Shown: piece by piece, positions 6,983 through 9,946 of the stretch
Layout: each line of letters opens with the position of its first letter
How positions within the stretch are numbered: the first letter of the stretch is position 1
Origin: Brumimicrobium sp040882265
GTDB lineage: Bacteria; Bacteroidota; Bacteroidia; Flavobacteriales_D; Crocinitomicaceae
Assembly: GCA_040882265.1 (NCBI GenBank)
Contig: JBBEBO010000204.1
Span: 1 to 9,946 of the forward strand
Direction: 5' to 3'
Length of the DNA stretch: 9,946 bases
Position numbers and translations under genes: made by a program
Notes under the pieces: generated by a model
What the model saw: the letters and a program-made list of their open reading frames with translations, nothing else
What the model was told of the DNA's origin: nothing
Database searches by the model: none

Positions 6983-7846
6983 TTAATTAACAAATACAAT
7001 TTTGACATTATCCAAGTAAACATGAGAGTTGTTTAAGCCTTGATCCTTAACTGCTGTTAAAACAATCTCGTTTATATAAGCGTTACTTCTAGTAGAAACA
7101 ATTTCTTTTAAATCAATATAAATCTTTTTCCATTTAGGAGTTTCTTGGGGATTTAACTGAATATATGGATCCTGAATAACTGATCCTGAACCAACAGACA
7201 AAACACTTGTTAAAAGTGAATTTGAATTTCTATAGTCAATTTCTAAATATACCTCACTCCCTTGTTTTGGTAAATTTGTATTAAAAGTAGTTACCCCCAC
7301 ATACAAAGAGTCTTCAGAGGTTAAATGTATCGAACCATAATAATTACCCCATTCTAATATTTCGTTATTATCTTCTTTCTCAAGTGAAACTTGTGAGCTT
7401 TCGTCCTCTTCTATTTTTAAAGAAGCACTTTCAAAATCTTCAATTAAAAACTTTACATCTTCATAGTATTTAGTAAAAAGCTCTACTTGACTCGTATCTG
7501 ACTCATTAATTAGAACTTTTGCACTAAAATTTTCTACAAAAGGATATCTTTTCTTAGTTGCACTTATTCCGTTATTTCTTACTCCAGGTGTAATCACTAC
7601 ATCACATTCACCAGATTCTAAAACAGGAATTTTTGCAGGAAGTTCAAAGACTCCAATGAATTCACCATTTATATTTACAAATGCCTCTGTAAAGTTATGA
7701 GTTAATTCTCCGACATCTTGTTGGTTTACATTTTCATTTGGAACTAAATTCCATTTTTCCAACACCAGCCAAGAAGTTGTTGGTTGTTTCTTCGCACACC
7801 CAAGAAAAACAAATATGCAAACTACATTTATAAAAATCTTTCTCAT
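6983..7846 (-). CDS. Lipoprotein of unrecognised family, with jelly-roll-like C-terminal half
   Basis: This 287-residue protein opens with a short lipoprotein signal peptide: MRK, a hydrophobic run, and a FLGC lipobox with Cys17 as the acylated residue. The residues after the cysteine (AKKQ) lack the acidic surface-export signal of many Bacteroidota surface lipoproteins, so an inner-leaflet outer-membrane location is inferred. Residues 25-110 form a compact beta-rich domain with FIGVFELPAKIPVLESGE (63-80), ITPGVRNNGIS (85-95) and YPF (101-103). An acidic stretch (135-160) follows. The end (165-287), with PKWKKIYIDLKEI and HVYLDNVKIV, looks like a galactose-binding-type jelly roll; this is inferred from pattern only. 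I do not recognise a named family or function. Its ATG shares one base with the TAA of the upstream propeller gene (TAATG), so translation is almost certainly coupled and the two proteins probably work together in the envelope. Confidence 0.75.
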   Translation of the reverse strand: MRKIFINVVCIFVFLGCAKKQPTTSWLVLEKWNLVPNENVNQQDVGELTHNFTEAFVNINGEFIGVFELPAKIPVLESGECDVVITPGVRNNGISATKKRYPFVENFSAKVLINESDTSQVELFTKYYEDVKFLIEDFESASLKIEEDESSQVSLEKEDNNEILEWGNYYGSIHLTSEDSLYVGVTTFNTNLPKQGSEVYLEIDYRNSNSLLTSVLSVGSGSVIQDPYIQLNPQETPKWKKIYIDLKEIVSTRSNAYINEIVLTAVKDQGLNNSHVYLDNVKIVFVN

Positions 7847-9946
7847 TATTTAACAATAAAAAACTTACTAGATTGTATTAATTCAGACTTATATCCTTTA
7901 ATTTCAACAACATACATTCCGTTAAGTTGATTTCTTAAATCAACAGATATAAATGACTTGTTAAACCAATCAGAAAATACGGTTTTCCCATTGGAGGAAT
8001 ATATTCTTAATTGATACTTTCCTTGAATACCAGAATATATGTTAACATCTCCATTTGAGGGATTTGGATAAACTCGCATAATATTAGTATCTAACTTATT
8101 AGAAAAAAGACCCACTGAAGAACAATCAGTAAACTTAGTTAAAAAAGCATCCTCAGACCCACCTCCATAATTTTCCTGATGTGATCCTGAAGTTGAGATA
8201 TTGTCCAAGGATCCAGTTGTTCCGTGAATATAGACATTACCTAGCTGATCAGAATAGCATGAGTTACTTTCTTCATTGAGATCACCTCCAAAATATGTAG
8301 AACAAATTCTAGTGCCATCACTCTTAAAATATGACAAAAATCCATCAAAACTGTTACCTGAACGAGTTTCTTGATAAGAATTAGGGGTTGAAATATTGTT
8401 GTCAGAGCTAGTATTACCAGTAACGTAAATTTTACCTTTATTATCTGCATAACATGATCTACTAATATCATCTGCACTACCTCCAAAATATGTACTCCAT
8501 TCAATCAATCCATCATTATTAAATTTCGCTAGAAATCCATCTGAGAAACCACCACCAAAGTTATCTTGATGGGAACCTGATGTCGAAATATTATTAGCCG
8601 ACTCTGTTTCACCAGTCATGTAAATATAAAGTTCATTTGTACTTGAATTTATCTTTGAAACAAAGCTTTCAATTGAACATGAATATGCTCTATCATTATC
8701 ATTGCCACCAAAATAGGTGCCCCATTGACGTATCCCATCACTGTTAAATTTAGCTAAAAACGAATCATTCACACCACCATTAACCGTTTGGTGTGTTCCA
8801 CTAGTGGCTATGTTATTATCTGAAGCAGTATAACCACTTATGAAAACTAGATTGCCGTCTTCGCTTACGTCAACTGATCTGATTTCATCATTTAAATCTC
8901 CCCCATAATAAGTTCCCCACAAACGATTACCATCTCCATCAAATTTGGCTAAAAACCCATCAACTGGTGATGGTGACTGGCCGAGGACTAAATTAGGTTG
9001 ATGGGAACCTGGTGTTGAAATGTTGTTCTGGGATCCCGTTTGACCAACTAAATATACATTTCCTAAGTCATCAGTTGAACAAGAATAAGCATGCTCCTGT
9101 GTATTAGAGTCTCCTCCATAGTATGTAGCCCATTCTCTAATACCATTTGAATTAAATTTAACTAAAAATGCATCTTCGTTTCCACCAAAAGAATTTTGAT
9201 GACCATTTAATGCGATATTATTACTTGAAGATGTTCCGCCAGAAATATACACATTACCATTACTATAATCACAAGAGTTAGAGTAGTCCACATCATCTCC
9301 ACCGTAGTATGTTCCCCAAATTCTGTTGCCATTCCCATCAAATTTAATTAAAAATGCATCATAAAACCCGTCATTAAAAGTTCCTTGATGCGCTCCAACT
9401 GTTGCAATATTACTAGCTGAACTAGTTGTACCAGAAATAAAAACATTATCAAGTTCATCAGTAACTGTTGAATTTCCTTCTTCAGGAGCATCCCCTCCAT
9501 AATAAGTAGACCAAAGTAAAGATGGTGGATCTATAACTATAGGCAGACTATCAACGTAGTCATTAATCTCAAAACTAACTGTATCGTTATTTACAACCCA
9601 ATTAGCATCAACTCTTTCTTCTCCTTGAAAAGCATTCAATTTACCTTCACGAATATCACCAAGTGGCGTAGATATAATGAGATATCCATTTGAAGCTTTT
9701 AAATCGCCACCAGACACTTTAAACTTAACATTCATATAGTCTTTTGCGTTATGAATTACCCAATCATTTTCTACAACACCATTATTCGAATAAAGCTTTA
9801 AATCAATTCCTTTCCAAATATTTTTTAATATTATTGAAGCATAATTTTTCACAAACAGACTCTTTTCGACATTATTAGGAACATTATAGTAATTATTAAC
9901 CTGACGGAAATAAAGCGTAATTTTGTCATGCAGCATATTTGATATC
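7846..9946 (-). CDS. T9SS-secreted SBBP-repeat beta-propeller protein (5' end outside window)
   Basis: At least 696 residues are visible from the first in-frame Met at 9936. The frame stays open to the window edge, and no signal peptide is present, so the gene is probably 5'-truncated here. Residues 1-140 match the C-terminal part of the domain that commonly precedes SBBP repeats, with NIWKGIDLKLYS (39-50), the NDWVIHNAKDY segment and a final LPIVIDPPSLLWSTYYGG. Seven SBBP-type repeats follow, then a T9SS type A sorting domain (about 620-696) with RVYPNPSNGDVNIYS and LNGMYVVEIK. Seven units suggest a closed seven-bladed propeller. The protein should cross the outer membrane by the type IX system, have its tail removed, and be released or anchored on the surface. 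Adhesion or structural roles are common guesses for such proteins, but the ligand is unknown. It is coupled to the following lipoprotein by a TAATG overlap. Confidence 0.88.
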   Translation of the reverse strand, partial: ISNMLHDKITLYFRQVNNYYNVPNNVEKSLFVKNYASIILKNIWKGIDLKLYSNNGVVENDWVIHNAKDYMNVKFKVSGGDLKASNGYLIISTPLGDIREGKLNAFQGEERVDANWVVNNDTVSFEINDYVDSLPIVIDPPSLLWSTYYGGDAPEEGNSTVTDELDNVFISGTTSSASNIATVGAHQGTFNDGFYDAFLIKFDGNGNRIWGTYYGGDDVDYSNSCDYSNGNVYISGGTSSSNNIALNGHQNSFGGNEDAFLVKFNSNGIREWATYYGGDSNTQEHAYSCSTDDLGNVYLVGQTGSQNNISTPGSHQPNLVLGQSPSPVDGFLAKFDGDGNRLWGTYYGGDLNDEIRSVDVSEDGNLVFISGYTASDNNIATSGTHQTVNGGVNDSFLAKFNSDGIRQWGTYFGGNDNDRAYSCSIESFVSKINSSTNELYIYMTGETESANNISTSGSHQDNFGGGFSDGFLAKFNNDGLIEWSTYFGGSADDISRSCYADNKGKIYVTGNTSSDNNISTPNSYQETRSGNSFDGFLSYFKSDGTRICSTYFGGDLNEESNSCYSDQLGNVYIHGTTGSLDNISTSGSHQENYGGGSEDAFLTKFTDCSSVGLFSNKLDTNIMRVYPNPSNGDVNIYSGIQGKYQLRIYSSNGKTVFSDWFNKSFISVDLRNQLNGMYVVEIKGYKSELIQSSKFFIVK
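7849..8079 (-). other. T9SS type A C-terminal sorting domain
   Basis: The last 77 or so residues of the propeller protein show the standard layout: VYPNPSNGDVNI opening strand, a central YQLRIYSSNGKTVF strand pair, the LRNQLNGMYVVEIK strand and a closing KFFIVK. This domain directs export through the PorU/PorV-containing type IX system and is normally cleaved off. Its presence implies that the host encodes that system elsewhere. Confidence 0.9.
8125..9513 (-). repeat. Seven tandem SBBP-type protein repeats
   Basis: Units begin at W142, W207, W269, W340, W405, W480 and C545 of the visible protein, spaced 65, 62, 71, 65, 75 and 65 residues. Each has W-x-T-Y-[YF]-G-G near its start, a G-N-x-Y-[IVL]-x-G strand, an NNI-x-[TL]-x-G-x-HQ loop and a DxFLxKF end. 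The third unit is lengthened by an insertion near PNLVLGQSPSP and the fifth by SFVSKINSSTNEL. A cysteine in the second strand recurs in five of seven units (C222, C286, C420, C495, C560). The seventh unit has Cys545 (TGT) in place of the initial Trp (TGG). The repeats are diverged at DNA level, indicating old duplications. Confidence 0.85.

Noticed and set aside
8241..8504. Minus-strand frame overlapping the propeller repeats
   Set aside because: It is an alternate frame through the repeat DNA; the repeated sequence explains its openness.
8125..9513. CRISPR-like periodic array
   Set aside because: The period of about 190-225 bases comes from protein repeats in one reading frame, and the units are diverged rather than identical with unique spacers.

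Overview
The window looks like part of the chromosome of an AT-rich member of the Bacteroidota, most likely a flavobacterium-type organism (Flavobacteriales; a Crocinitomicaceae-like marine bacterium is possible but only a guess). Four things support this: a C-terminal type IX secretion (T9SS type A) sorting domain, a propeller of SBBP-type repeats with NNIxTxGxHQ signatures, starts without Shine-Dalgarno sequences, and upstream sites matching the Bacteroidota promoter consensus TTTG / TAnnTTTG.

Left part, plus strand (1-2846). A 181-base leader begins with an unusually GC-rich, repeat-like stretch. It is followed by a membrane sensor histidine kinase of the HisKA_2 type (182-1399) and a MATE-family efflux transporter (1476-2846). 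The two are 76 bases apart and may be cotranscribed, but nothing in the sequence ties their functions together. No response regulator lies in the window.

Middle part, minus strand (2899-6683). In transcription order these are a Wzx/MVF-like polysaccharide flippase (6683-5202), a ten-or-more-pass membrane acyltransferase-like protein related to the heparan-alpha-glucosaminide acetyltransferase family (5100-3760, TTG start), and an enoyl-CoA hydratase/isomerase (3678-2899). A candidate Bacteroidota promoter box lies just upstream of each, so they probably form three short transcription units rather than one operon. The flippase and acyltransferase are both plausible envelope glycan genes. The hydratase belongs to acyl-CoA or branched-chain amino acid catabolism. 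The hydratase and MATE genes converge over 52 bases.

An intergenic stretch of about 300 bases (6684-6982) holds the flippase promoter, a short TTCAAGG tandem and an imperfect inverted repeat, but no gene.

Right part, minus strand (6983-9946). A T9SS-secreted seven-repeat beta-propeller protein, cut at its N-terminus by the window edge, is translationally coupled (TAATG overlap) to an outer-membrane-type lipoprotein. This pair is the most interesting unit here: a secreted or surface propeller plus a lipoprotein of unrecognised family. I see no phage, insertion sequence, CRISPR array, tRNA, rRNA or recognisable defence system, and I do not claim a new system. Most of the window is ordinary chromosomal content.
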